Source: Calditrichales bacterium MX18-03
GTDB lineage: Bacteria > Bacillota > Clostridia > Lutisporales > Lutisporaceae
Direction of reading: 5' to 3'
Length of the DNA: 64,000 nucleotides
Assembly (NCBI GenBank): GCA_021083345.1
Contig: JAJGRE010000002.1
Location: 124,001-188,000, forward strand
The position numbers were made by a program, and so were the translations under genes. Under the pieces are notes generated by a model that searched no databases, was not told the origin of the DNA, and was given only the letters and a program-made list of their open reading frames with translations. Positions 44,774 to 53,210 of the stretch are shown here, piece by piece; the stretch's first letter is position 1; every line of letters starts with the position of its first letter.

Positions 44774-45019
44774 AATGACAAACCTTCAAATAAACGGTGA
44801 TATGTATAATGACGTATCTTTAGCCGTTCAGCTAAAAGGACTTTGCGAGGGATTATTCAAAAGCCGTAAGACTGGCACGGACGACAGTCTAGCTTTACCC
44901 TGCACGAGGCACGGTTTTAAAGCGTTAGGTTTTTTAATAAGACAAGCAATTAGTCCTTTCTGATAAGGGTAACAATACGGGCTTATACATATCATCCGTT
45001 TCAATAAAGGTTTGTCATT
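44774..45019. repeat. Fold-back dispersed repeat, copy 2
   Basis: About 246 bp with 13-bp terminal inverted repeats AATGACAAACCTT and AAGGTTTGTCATT. Inner arms GATATGTATAA and TTATACATATC, AAAGGACT and AGTCCTTT, and CACGG/CCGTG also pair, so the whole unit folds back on itself. It is closely related to 13161-13435. It ends five bases from the stop codon of the ABC-F gene, in the same relation as copy 1 to mtaD. Confidence 0.88.
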
Positions 45020-45024
45020 TCATT

Positions 45025-46581
45025 TTACACGATTTTTGTAGTCCACGCCTCGGCATTCCATACCTCATCAACCCAGTCCTCATAGAAATCCGGCTCATGG
45101 CTGACGATGACAATGGTTCCCTTGAACGCCGCCAAAGCTTTTTTCAGCTCTGCCTTGGCATCCACATCCAGGTGGTTTGTCGGTTCGTCCAGCACCAGCA
45201 GGTTCACATCCTTCAGCATCAGCTTGCACAGCCGCACCTTGGCATTTTCCCCGCCGCTCAGCACCATCATCTGGCTTTCAATGTGCTCATTGGTCAGACC
45301 GCACTTGGCCAGGGCCTGTCGTACCTGGTAATTGGACAGGGACGGAAAATCGTTCCATATCTCATCCATAGCGGTATTGCGGTTATCTCGCCTGGATTCC
45401 TGCTCAAAGTACCCGGGATGCAGGTACGGGTCCAGAAAGACCTGACCTGACAGCGGCTCCTGCAGTCCCAAAAGTGTTTTCAGCAGCGTACTTTTGCCGA
45501 TGCCGTTGGCCCCGCGAATGGCGATCTTCCTGCCGCGCTCCAGCTTGATATAAAGCGGCTTTGTCAGCGGTTCATTGTAACCGATGATCAAATGGTCGGT
45601 TTCAAAGATCATCTTGCCTGGCAGCCTCGCTTCGGTGAATTTGAAGGTGGGCTTGACTTTCTCCCTTGGCTTTTCGATGATTTCCATCTTATCCAGCTGC
45701 TTCTGCCTGCTTTTTGCCCGTCCGGTGGTGGAGATCCTTGCTTTGTTCCGGGCGATAAAGTCCTCCAGCCTGTCGATTTCCTTCTGCTGCTTGTCGTATT
45801 CCTGCTGTTGCTGTTGCTTTCTCAGCTCATGCAGCTGCACAAACTGGTCATAATTGCCCACATACCGGGTAAGGCATGCATTTTCCATATGATAGATCAC
45901 ATTGACAACCTCATTCAGGAAAGGCACTTCGTGAGATACCAGGACAAAGCTGTTCTCATAGTTCTTCAGGAATCGCTTCAGCCACTCGATATGCTCGAAA
46001 TCCAAGTAGTTGGTGGGCTCATCTAGGATCAGGATCATGGGATTCTTGAGCAGCAGTTTGGTCAGCAGCACCTTGGAGCGCTGCCCCCCTGACAGCTCGG
46101 TTACGTCCCGGTCCAGACCAATCTCGCCCAAGCCCAAGCCGTTGGCAATTTCCTCTATTTTTGCATCGATGGTATAAAAGCTGCTGCTCTCCAGAATGCT
46201 CTGGATGTCGCCCACGTCTTCCATTGCTTTATCCAGCTCTTTTCCGTCCAGCTCCCCCATCTTTTCGTAGATGCGCAGCATTTCTGCTTCCATATCGAAC
46301 ATCTCCTGGAAGGCTTCTCTCAAAACCTCCCGGATGGTCTTTCCTTTCGTCAGTACCACATGCTGGTCCAGATAACCCACCGTGATGCGGTTGCACCATT
46401 CAATCCTGCCTTCATCAGGCATCAATGCGCCTGTGATAATATTGAGGAAGGTGGTTTTCCCTTCGCCGTTTGCACCTACCAGGCCCACATGCTCGCCCTT
46501 CAGCAGCCGGAAAGAAACACTCTCCAGTATTTTTCTTGCGCCAAAACCATGATTGACATTTTCAACCGTTAAGATACTCAT
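45025..46581 (-). CDS. ABC-F family ATPase
   Basis: A 518-residue soluble protein with two ABC domains and no membrane part. Walker A motifs are GANGEGKTT and GANGIGKST. The signatures are LSGGQRSK and LSGGENAK. A charged, Gln-rich interdomain linker (about 240-290) fits the P-site tRNA-interacting motif. It resembles YkpA-like ribosome-acting ATPases; an antibiotic-resistance role is not evident. The start at 46581 is 30 bases after the pheA stop and has AAGGAG. It is probably cotranscribed with pheA under the Phe T-box. Confidence 0.9.
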   Translation of the reverse strand: MSILTVENVNHGFGARKILESVSFRLLKGEHVGLVGANGEGKTTFLNIITGALMPDEGRIEWCNRITVGYLDQHVVLTKGKTIREVLREAFQEMFDMEAEMLRIYEKMGELDGKELDKAMEDVGDIQSILESSSFYTIDAKIEEIANGLGLGEIGLDRDVTELSGGQRSKVLLTKLLLKNPMILILDEPTNYLDFEHIEWLKRFLKNYENSFVLVSHEVPFLNEVVNVIYHMENACLTRYVGNYDQFVQLHELRKQQQQQEYDKQQKEIDRLEDFIARNKARISTTGRAKSRQKQLDKMEIIEKPREKVKPTFKFTEARLPGKMIFETDHLIIGYNEPLTKPLYIKLERGRKIAIRGANGIGKSTLLKTLLGLQEPLSGQVFLDPYLHPGYFEQESRRDNRNTAMDEIWNDFPSLSNYQVRQALAKCGLTNEHIESQMMVLSGGENAKVRLCKLMLKDVNLLVLDEPTNHLDVDAKAELKKALAAFKGTIVIVSHEPDFYEDWVDEVWNAEAWTTKIV

Positions 46582-46599
46582 GACATTCTCCTTTGTTTG

Positions 46600-46612
46600 G
46601 GTGCCAGGCACC
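46600..46612. repeat. GGTGCC-TGG-type palindrome at the pheA stop codon
   Basis: GGTGCCAGGCACC directly touches the pheA stop codon. The same short palindrome is frequent between genes in various clostridia, by my recollection. It has no T-run and is a weak terminator candidate at best. Confidence 0.5.
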
Positions 46613-47427
46613 TATTTAAAAATAGGATAAGAGCCCAACACTTTAAGATGATTGGTTTTTTCTCCGATGCGGTCCAGCAGCGCCTTGACCGGCTCTTCCG
46701 CCTGATGACCGGCAAAATCGATATAAAAGACGTACTTGCCTATCTGGGACTTTGCAGGCCGTGATTCGATCCGGCTCAGGTTGATGCGCGCATCGGCAAA
46801 TTCCTTCATGACACTGTACAAAGTGCCCGGTTGATCTTCACTGAAAGTAAAAGCAATGGAGGTTTTGTCGTCTCCCGTTTTTTCAGTTTTTTTCCTGCCA
46901 ATGACAACAAAACGGGTCTCATTCCAGGAATTATCCTGTATGGCCTCCCGGACCAGCTTCAATCCGTACAGTACGCCGATGCTGCTGCCTGCAACCGCGG
47001 CGTATCCGGGACCTTCGGCCTTCATCCGGATACAGGCTTGGGAAGAGCTGCCGCACGGAATTAGCTTGATCCCGGGGTAGTAAGTACGCAAAAAATGCCG
47101 GCATTGCTCCAATACCTGTAAATGGGACAGAATGTATTTGACACCCTCCATTTTGCCCGAATGACTGTATAAATTATGAACAATAGGCATAACCAGTTCT
47201 CTGTTGACGAAAGCATTCTGTGTGTGAAGCAGTGCATCCGCCACCTGTGTTACAACACCCTCTGTGGAGTTCTCCAGCGGCAGTATGCCCTCGTCCAGGC
47301 TACCTTCCTCCACACCGTCGATTATATCATGAAAGTTATCCATTTCATATAATACACTATCTTTTGAATAAAATAAAGCAGCTTCATAGCTATAAGAGCC
47401 TTTCGGCCCCAAATACCCCAGTTTCAT
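46612..47427 (-). CDS. pheA: Prephenate dehydratase
   Basis: A 271-residue monofunctional enzyme converting prephenate to phenylpyruvate. The catalytic TRF motif is in NETRFVVIG. An ACT domain (about 190-265) with LSRIESRPAK is expected to give feedback control by phenylalanine. The start follows AAGGAG. A T-box leader with a UUC specifier stands upstream. Chorismate mutase is not fused and must be elsewhere. Confidence 0.94.
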   Translation of the reverse strand: MKLGYLGPKGSYSYEAALFYSKDSVLYEMDNFHDIIDGVEEGSLDEGILPLENSTEGVVTQVADALLHTQNAFVNRELVMPIVHNLYSHSGKMEGVKYILSHLQVLEQCRHFLRTYYPGIKLIPCGSSSQACIRMKAEGPGYAAVAGSSIGVLYGLKLVREAIQDNSWNETRFVVIGRKKTEKTGDDKTSIAFTFSEDQPGTLYSVMKEFADARINLSRIESRPAKSQIGKYVFYIDFAGHQAEEPVKALLDRIGEKTNHLKVLGSYPIFK

Positions 47428-47449
47428 AAGATCAACTCCTTACCCAAAA

Positions 47450-47783
47450 TAAAAAGACCACTTCATTCATAAGAACGAGCGGTCTCGCGGTACCATCTTA
47501 ATTTTTGCTTCTGCACGGGCACAAGCAAACACCTCTAAAGGATAGCGGAAGCATGGCTTCGATTATCCCTGCCCTCTAACGGCGGCGTTCCGTCCCTGCC
47601 TACTGATTTAAGACTGTCAGGTTACCTGCCGTCTTAAATCTTGGAGTTTGCTCCAAACTCCTTCTGTTCAGCGGGAAGCTCCGGGGTGAACTTCGAAGGC
47701 TGTACCGGTATCCGCATCCCAGCACCGCGGACTCTCTGAAACCTGACAACAATCTACTTTACCCGTTCATTGCATTTTGCGTT
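47450..47783 (-). promoter_or_regulatory. T-box leader of pheA (Phe specifier UUC)
   Basis: The T-box core ATGGTACCGCG lies near 47490-47480. The terminator AGACCGCTCG/AAGTGGTCTTTTT follows. AGAGAGTCC at about 47737 starts stem I. The specifier UUC is at 47690-47688 in CGAAGTTCACC, the usual position before ACC. A long extra hairpin (GATTTAAGAC/GTCTTAAATC) lies in the middle. Confidence 0.92.
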
Positions 47784-47790
47784 TTTTTAC

Positions 47791-47819
47791 ATTATACTCA
47801 TTTACGGTCAAAAAGTAAA
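47791..47819 (-). promoter_or_regulatory. Promoter of the pheA T-box transcript
   Basis: TTTACT (47819-47814), 17-base spacer and TATAAT (47796-47791) on the minus strand. The -35 lies inside the end of aroE. Confidence 0.7.
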
Positions 47820-48652
47820 GCCTCTACCGGCATATCCACCCCGGTCCATATCTTGAATGCCGCAGCACCCTGCCTGATCAGCATGCCCAGTCCGTTTACC
47901 GCCTTGCAGCCCGCTTCTTCCGCCATCTGCAAAAGCTTTGTCTTTCGAGGATTATAGATTAAATCCGTCACTACCAATTCTCGGTGAAGCATACGTGGAT
48001 CCTCAATAATACTTTTATCTTCGTACGGATGCATCCCTAATGCCGTGCTGTTCACAAAAATGTCCGCTTCCATCAGCTGCTGACTCAATCCTCTCTCTGT
48101 CAAAGGCACTGCTTCTGCTTTGCAGGACGGCACATTTTTCCGGATCATGCTGCATATCTCTTCGGCTTTGTCCAAGGTCCGGTTCAGGATAACGATTTCC
48201 GGCACACCTTCCAATGCCAGCCGGATGGCGACACTCCTTGCACCTCCGCCTGCTCCGGCAATAACGATCCTTTTTCCTGAAATTGAGATCCCTTCTTCCG
48301 CCAATGCCTGCACGTAGCCTATTCCGTCGGTATTATAACCGATCAGCCGCCCGTTTTCATGCAGCACCATATTGACTGCGCCGATCATTTGCGCTTCAGG
48401 CATCACCTCATCCAAGAGCGGCAAAACAGCCTGTTTGTGAGGCATCGTCACATTGAAGCCCTTCACGTTCAGGGTTCGCAAGGCGTTTATGCCGACCTCC
48501 AGTTTGTCTTCTCTAACATCAAACGCAAGATAGGCATAATCCAGTCCCAGATGAAAGAAAGCGGCATTGTGGATTGCCGGCGAAATGCTGTGAGAAACCG
48601 GATGCCCTATAAGGCAAATCAATTGTGTATTCCCTGTTATCCAATGATTCAT
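47798..48652 (-). CDS. aroE: Shikimate dehydrogenase
   Basis: A 284-residue NADPH enzyme reducing 3-dehydroshikimate. The substrate segment IGHPVSHSISPAIHNAAF, the catalytic lysine in NVTMPHKQAV and the NADP motif IAGAGGGARSVA are present. The C-terminal MLIRQGAAAFKIWTG is typical. It is the last gene of the tyrA-aroA-aroD-aroE run and starts 27 bases after aroD. Confidence 0.95.
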   Translation of the reverse strand: MNHWITGNTQLICLIGHPVSHSISPAIHNAAFFHLGLDYAYLAFDVREDKLEVGINALRTLNVKGFNVTMPHKQAVLPLLDEVMPEAQMIGAVNMVLHENGRLIGYNTDGIGYVQALAEEGISISGKRIVIAGAGGGARSVAIRLALEGVPEIVILNRTLDKAEEICSMIRKNVPSCKAEAVPLTERGLSQQLMEADIFVNSTALGMHPYEDKSIIEDPRMLHRELVVTDLIYNPRKTKLLQMAEEAGCKAVNGLGMLIRQGAAAFKIWTGVDMPVEALLFDRK

Positions 48653-48679
48653 CTGCCTTCCTCCTATTGTAACAATTCA

Positions 48680-49459
48680 TTACATGCTAATCCTTTGATG
48701 CAGTATCTTCAAGGCAGTCTTCAGCTCCGACACTACAATCTGCCCCGGCGCCGATGCATGCCTGCCGGCTCCGAAGGTGACTGAAGACCCGAATAAACCG
48801 CCCGCGATCCTGCTGACCATTCCTTTTTCCGACATGGACATGGTGATCACCGGTATCTGTACATGCTTTTCACAAGCAATATGAGTAGCATATAACAAAT
48901 TCAGCACATCTTCCATTGAATTGGGCATGACGGCCAGCTTTGCAATATCCGCTCCCAGCGCTTGGGCTTGAATCAAGCCGTCAATCATTGCTTCCACAGA
49001 CGGCGTTTTTTTGAAATCGTGGCTGGATAGAATGGTAAATAAGTCATTTTCCCTTGCCAGGTCTAGAGTTTCTTTGATTTTCTCTGCACCGGCAGCCAGT
49101 TCAATATCAATGATATCTGCCTGTTGTGTACGGATGACTTCCTTGATCAACGCTAAACGCAGAGTTTCGTCGATCTTGCGGCAGCCGCCTTCCGACTCGA
49201 CCCGGCAAGTAAAGATGATGGGATATCCCTTTAATCTCTCTCGCAAAATACCAAGAAGCCTGATTACCGCCGGAATATTTTCCGCCTCTTCCAGATAGTC
49301 CGCCCGCCACTCAACAAGGTCCGGCTCTAATGGCACAAGTGCTTCCGCTTCCTGTATCAACTGCTGTTCTGTACGGGCTACCAAAGGCATGCAGACTTGC
49401 GGTCTTCCTCCGCCTATTATTCTTCCCCGCACTTCAACAAGCCTAACTGCTTTCTCCAT
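48680..49459 (-). CDS. aroD: 3-dehydroquinate dehydratase, type I
   Basis: A 259-residue class I dehydroquinase that works through a Schiff-base lysine. The EWRADYLEE segment, the ILSSHDFKKTP segment and KLAVMPNSMEDVLNLL (catalytic Lys) are all recognised. The SMSEKGMVSRIAGGLFGS segment is typical. ATG 49459 is set by AGGAGGGG; an ATG at 49483 overlapping the aroA stop is less likely. Confidence 0.94.
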   Translation of the reverse strand: MEKAVRLVEVRGRIIGGGRPQVCMPLVARTEQQLIQEAEALVPLEPDLVEWRADYLEEAENIPAVIRLLGILRERLKGYPIIFTCRVESEGGCRKIDETLRLALIKEVIRTQQADIIDIELAAGAEKIKETLDLARENDLFTILSSHDFKKTPSVEAMIDGLIQAQALGADIAKLAVMPNSMEDVLNLLYATHIACEKHVQIPVITMSMSEKGMVSRIAGGLFGSSVTFGAGRHASAPGQIVVSELKTALKILHQRISM

Positions 49460-49482
49460 AAAGCCCCTCCTGTTCCGTTCCA

Positions 49483-50760
49483 TTATACCGAAACCCCTGC
49501 CAGCAGCTCAAAAAAGCCTGGAAACGATATGGCAACACATTCGGTTCTATTGATTTCTACGGTTCCTTCCGCCATCAAGCCGCAGACAGCCATGGCCATG
49601 GCTATCCGATGGTCGTCGTAACTTTCCACAACCCCTCCGGCGATTCGATTGGGTCCGATAATTTCCATTCCATCCTCCAGCTCTGCAATGGCTACTCCTA
49701 ACTTTTTCAGCTCGGCAACCATTGCCGCAATCCGGTTGGACTCCTTCACCTTCAGTTCCGCTGCGCCGGTTATGGTGGTTTTCCCTTCGGCAGCGGCTGC
49801 GATGGCAGCAATGACCGGTATCTCATCAATCAGTCGCGGTATCATTTCCCCGGAAATTTCCGTTCCATGAAGCTTTCTTCCCCTGACGGAAATATCCGCC
49901 ACTGCTTCTCCTCCGGCTGTCCTGATATGATCCAACGTCAAATCTGCTCCCATATTCAATAATATGTCGATGATCCCGGTTCGTGTCGGGTTAATACCCA
50001 CATTTTTTATAGTAAGCTCCGATCCCGGTATGACAGCAGCTGCTGCCAGGAAAAAGGCTGCCGAGGAAATATCCCCCGGCACTTCCACCTCCACGCCATA
50101 GAGCTCGGACGGCTTTACTGTCGCTTTTGTCCCTCTCACGTCGACATTTGCACCGAAATAGGCCAGCATCCGCTCGGTATGATCCCGTGAAACGGTATCC
50201 TCTATGACGCTTGTCTCTCCCTGGGCATATAAACCAGCCAATAGGACCGCCGACTTGACCTGTGCACTGGACACCGGCATCGAATACGAAATGCCTTTCA
50301 GGCTGCCACCCCGTATGACAAGCGGTGCCAGCCCTGCATTTTTCCGCCCGTCAATCGCAGCGCCCATCTCTCTCAAGGGCTTTACGATCCGCGCCATCGG
50401 CCTGCTTCTAAGGGATGCGTCTCCGCTGACCACACTGACAAAGTCCTGTCCTGCCAGGATCCCTGACATCATTCGCATTGTGCTGCCGGAGTTGCCTGCA
50501 TTCAGTACATCCTCCGGTTCAGTCAGTCCGTACAGGCCCCTTCCCTGTACGATGACCGAACCCTGATCCTCCCAGATATCCACACCCAGCTTCCTGCAGC
50601 AGGCAATGGTACTCAGACAGTCTTCGCCCCTCAGGAATCCGGTAATTACGCTCTTCCCTTTGCTGATGCCGGCCAGCATGACCGCCCTGTGAGAAATGGA
50701 CTTGTCGCCCGGCACGGTTATGCAGCCCTTGATTTTGGTAATTCGGTTAATACACTCCAT
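49483..50760 (-). CDS. aroA: 3-phosphoshikimate 1-carboxyvinyltransferase (EPSPS)
   Basis: A 425-residue enzyme that makes 5-enolpyruvylshikimate-3-phosphate. It has GDKSISHRAVML at the N-terminus, NAGNSGSTMRMMSG, the RSRPM segment, and the C-terminal VESYDDHRIAMAMAV. The NAGNSGST version, in place of NAGTAxR, resembles class II, glyphosate-tolerant enzymes; this is an inference from motif. It begins one base after the tyrA stop. Confidence 0.94.
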   Translation of the reverse strand: MECINRITKIKGCITVPGDKSISHRAVMLAGISKGKSVITGFLRGEDCLSTIACCRKLGVDIWEDQGSVIVQGRGLYGLTEPEDVLNAGNSGSTMRMMSGILAGQDFVSVVSGDASLRSRPMARIVKPLREMGAAIDGRKNAGLAPLVIRGGSLKGISYSMPVSSAQVKSAVLLAGLYAQGETSVIEDTVSRDHTERMLAYFGANVDVRGTKATVKPSELYGVEVEVPGDISSAAFFLAAAAVIPGSELTIKNVGINPTRTGIIDILLNMGADLTLDHIRTAGGEAVADISVRGRKLHGTEISGEMIPRLIDEIPVIAAIAAAAEGKTTITGAAELKVKESNRIAAMVAELKKLGVAIAELEDGMEIIGPNRIAGGVVESYDDHRIAMAMAVCGLMAEGTVEINRTECVAISFPGFFELLAGVSV

Positions 50761-50761
50761 A

Positions 50762-51871
50762 TCAAACTTCTCCCTTAAAAAACGTCACTTTGTAGTTTTC
50801 CTTTTCAAGCAGCACCAAAGCTTTTTCTGCCGCCTGCACCGTGTCGAAAGCCAGCCGGATCGCGCCTTCCTCCCTGTCCCTTGAATGCAGCACCTCGATC
50901 TCCTTGATGTTCACCCCTTGATTGCCAAGGAGGCAGGTCACGTTCCCGAGAATCCCCGGCCGGTCCTCCACGCTGATGCTGATTTCATATAACCGGGTTA
51001 TATTGCTCCTGACTCTCGCCGGCAGCTGATCCCGCACAGCTTTCGACCTCCCGAAGAAATCAAGGATCTCATCGCCGCTGCCATTGCTTAGAATCTCCTT
51101 AAACTCGCCAAGCTTTGTCTCCAGGCGCTGGACATATTTCAGCACCTCGCTTCTGTTGTATATTAATATGTCCTTCCAGATACCCGGTTCACTGGAAGCA
51201 ATTCTTGTCGTATCCCTGAAACCGCCTCCAGCGAAGGTCATATGGCCGATTTCCTCCTCCCCCTGCAGCACCTGTACAAGGGCTGCAGCGGTTATCTGAG
51301 GCAAATGGCTGATCTTTGCAACAATATTGTCATGGGTTTCGGCATCAATGACCACTGGATAAGCTTTAAGCATGACAATCAATGCTTTCAGCTTTTCCAC
51401 TGCCTCCTTAGGAGCATGCTTTTCAGGGCACATGAAAAAATAAGCATTTTCATAAAGCAGCGGCGAAGCCGCTTTAATGCCGCTTTTTTCTGAACCTGCC
51501 ATGGGATGCCCGCCGATAAAACAGATGCTCTCCGGAAGCAAGGATGTTGCGGTTTCCATAACATGACACTTGACGCTGCCGATGTCGGTAACGATGGCAC
51601 TGTGCTTCAGATAAGGCGCTATGGCACTGAAAACCTCTTCATACTTGCCTAGGGGTGCTGCCACCACAATCAGATCTGCATCATGGACTGCGTCTTCGTA
51701 GCTCTTCCCGATCCGGTCCAATGCACCGGATTGCAAGGCAGCTTCCAGCGTCCCTGCTGAGGATCCGAAGCCGGTGATACATCCAATGTAGCCTGCCCGC
51801 TTTAAGCCCAGCCCCAGGGAACCGCCCATCAGTCCTACGCCGATTATGGTGATCCGGTCAATTATGTCCAA
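50762..51871 (-). CDS. tyrA: Prephenate dehydrogenase with ACT domain
   Basis: A 369-residue NAD enzyme that makes 4-hydroxyphenylpyruvate for tyrosine. The nucleotide motif GVGLMGGSLGLGLK is at residues 12-25, and the catalytic His lies in GGHPMAGSEKSG. The C-terminal ACT domain (about 298-369) with EDRPGILGNVT may bind tyrosine. It heads the minus-strand shikimate run behind a near-consensus promoter. Confidence 0.94.
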   Translation of the reverse strand: MDIIDRITIIGVGLMGGSLGLGLKRAGYIGCITGFGSSAGTLEAALQSGALDRIGKSYEDAVHDADLIVVAAPLGKYEEVFSAIAPYLKHSAIVTDIGSVKCHVMETATSLLPESICFIGGHPMAGSEKSGIKAASPLLYENAYFFMCPEKHAPKEAVEKLKALIVMLKAYPVVIDAETHDNIVAKISHLPQITAAALVQVLQGEEEIGHMTFAGGGFRDTTRIASSEPGIWKDILIYNRSEVLKYVQRLETKLGEFKEILSNGSGDEILDFFGRSKAVRDQLPARVRSNITRLYEISISVEDRPGILGNVTCLLGNQGVNIKEIEVLHSRDREEGAIRLAFDTVQAAEKALVLLEKENYKVTFFKGEV

Positions 51872-51895
51872 TGGTCTTCTCTCCTTGTCCTATGC

Positions 51896-51916
51896 AAAAT
51901 GCGATTTGCGCATTTT
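51896..51916. repeat. Palindrome in the tyrA leader
   Basis: AAAATGCG and CGCATTTT enclose ATTTG, in the short 5' leader of tyrA. The arms equal those of the palindrome at 36376-36397. Confidence 0.5.
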
Positions 51917-51936
51917 TTACGGTATATTTTCTGATT

Positions 51937-51965
51937 ACTATACAGAATAAACAAATTACTGTCAA
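51937..51965 (-). promoter_or_regulatory. Promoter of the tyrA-aroA-aroD-aroE operon
   Basis: TTGACA (51965-51960), 17-base spacer, TATAGT (51942-51937) on the minus strand. No T-box fits in the divergent region. Confidence 0.88.
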
Positions 51966-51980
51966 CATTTTTTCAAAAAT

Positions 51981-52011
51981 TTGTACTTTTTGTTTGTAAT
52001 TGTGATATAAT
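51981..52011 (+). promoter_or_regulatory. Promoter of aroC-aroKB
   Basis: TTGTAC (51981-51986), 19-base spacer and an extended -10 TGATATAAT ending at 52011. Confidence 0.7.
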
Positions 52012-52054
52012 CATGAAAAAATTCATCGACAATTTACTGATTTGAGGTGATAGC

Positions 52055-53209
52055 ATGTTAAGGTTCTTAACAGCAGGGGAATCCCATGGAAAATGCCTGA
52101 CCGCCATTCTTGAAGGGCTACCCTCTGGGATCATACTCTCCGAAGAGGATATAGACCGTGAACTGCAAAGACGGCAGCAGGGTTACGGCAGAGGCGGCAG
52201 GATGCAGATAGAAAAAGATTGCGTGGAGATTACGTCCGGTTTGAGACACGGTAGGACCATCGGAAGTCCTTTGTGCCTGATCATCCATAACCGCGACTTT
52301 GAGAACTGGAAGGAAATCATGAGCACCAGAGCCACCGATACCACCGATGCCGCAGCCGTCTCCAAGCCCAGACCGGGCCATGCCGACCTGCCGGGCGGCA
52401 TCAAATACCGCCATACCGACCTCCGTAATATTCTGGAGCGTGCCAGTGCAAGGGAAACTGCCATGAAAGTGGCTGTTGGCGCTGTTGCGAAAAAGCTTCT
52501 GGCTGGCTTTGACATCCAGCTGAATAGTTATGTTGCCGCAATCGGGGATGCATCAATGGAATCCCATCCGGATCTGACTGAAGCAGCGCTGAACCGTATT
52601 GAAGCTTCGCCTGTCAGGTGCCCTGACGAGGCAGCAGAAAAGAGAATGATGGCTGTAATTGACGCAGCAAAAGCGGCAGGAGACTCTTTGGGCGGTATTT
52701 TCCGCATCATCATCCGCAAAGTACCAGTTGGCATTGGCACCCATGTCCATTGGGACCGCCGCCTAGACGCCAATTTGTCCAGGGCATTGATGGGGATCCA
52801 GGCCATTAAGGGCGTGGAGTTCGGTATGGGCTTTCATGCAGCGAGGGAACTCGGTTCCAGGGTTCATGACGAAATATTCTACCGGAATGGGTTTTATCAT
52901 GGGACCAATAACGCCGGGGGCATTGAAGGCGGTATTTCCAACGGTGAGGATATTGTGATCAGTTGCGCCATGAAGCCCATACCGACACTTTACTCGCCAC
53001 TCCGAAGTGTGGATCTCTCCACAAAAGCACCCTATGCAGCCGGCATCGAGCGTTCCGATATATGTGCCGTTCCGGCAGCTGCTGTTGTGGGTGAAGCAAT
53101 GGCAGCCTGGGAAACAGCCAATGCGCTGATGGAAAAGTTCGGAGGGGACAACATAAATGAGACGCTCTGCAACTACAGGCACTATCTGGCTTATGTGCAG
53201 GAGGTTTGA
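52055..53209 (+). CDS. aroC: Chorismate synthase
   Basis: A 384-residue FMN-dependent enzyme forming chorismate from EPSP. Recognised by RFLTAGESHGKCL, RRQQGYGRGGRM, RPGHADLPGGIKY and RASARETAMKVAVGAVA, then NNAGGIEGGISNG. The start follows TGAGGTGATAGC. The stop is one base before the aroK-aroB fusion start, so translation is coupled. It is divergent from tyrA. Confidence 0.96.
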   Translation: MLRFLTAGESHGKCLTAILEGLPSGIILSEEDIDRELQRRQQGYGRGGRMQIEKDCVEITSGLRHGRTIGSPLCLIIHNRDFENWKEIMSTRATDTTDAAAVSKPRPGHADLPGGIKYRHTDLRNILERASARETAMKVAVGAVAKKLLAGFDIQLNSYVAAIGDASMESHPDLTEAALNRIEASPVRCPDEAAEKRMMAVIDAAKAAGDSLGGIFRIIIRKVPVGIGTHVHWDRRLDANLSRALMGIQAIKGVEFGMGFHAARELGSRVHDEIFYRNGFYHGTNNAGGIEGGISNGEDIVISCAMKPIPTLYSPLRSVDLSTKAPYAAGIERSDICAVPAAAVVGEAMAAWETANALMEKFGGDNINETLCNYRHYLAYVQEV

Positions 53210-53210
53210 T

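Noticed and set aside
51872-52054. T-box in front of the tyrA or aroC operons
   Set aside because: The divergent region is only 183 bases, filled by two promoters; no T-box core is present.
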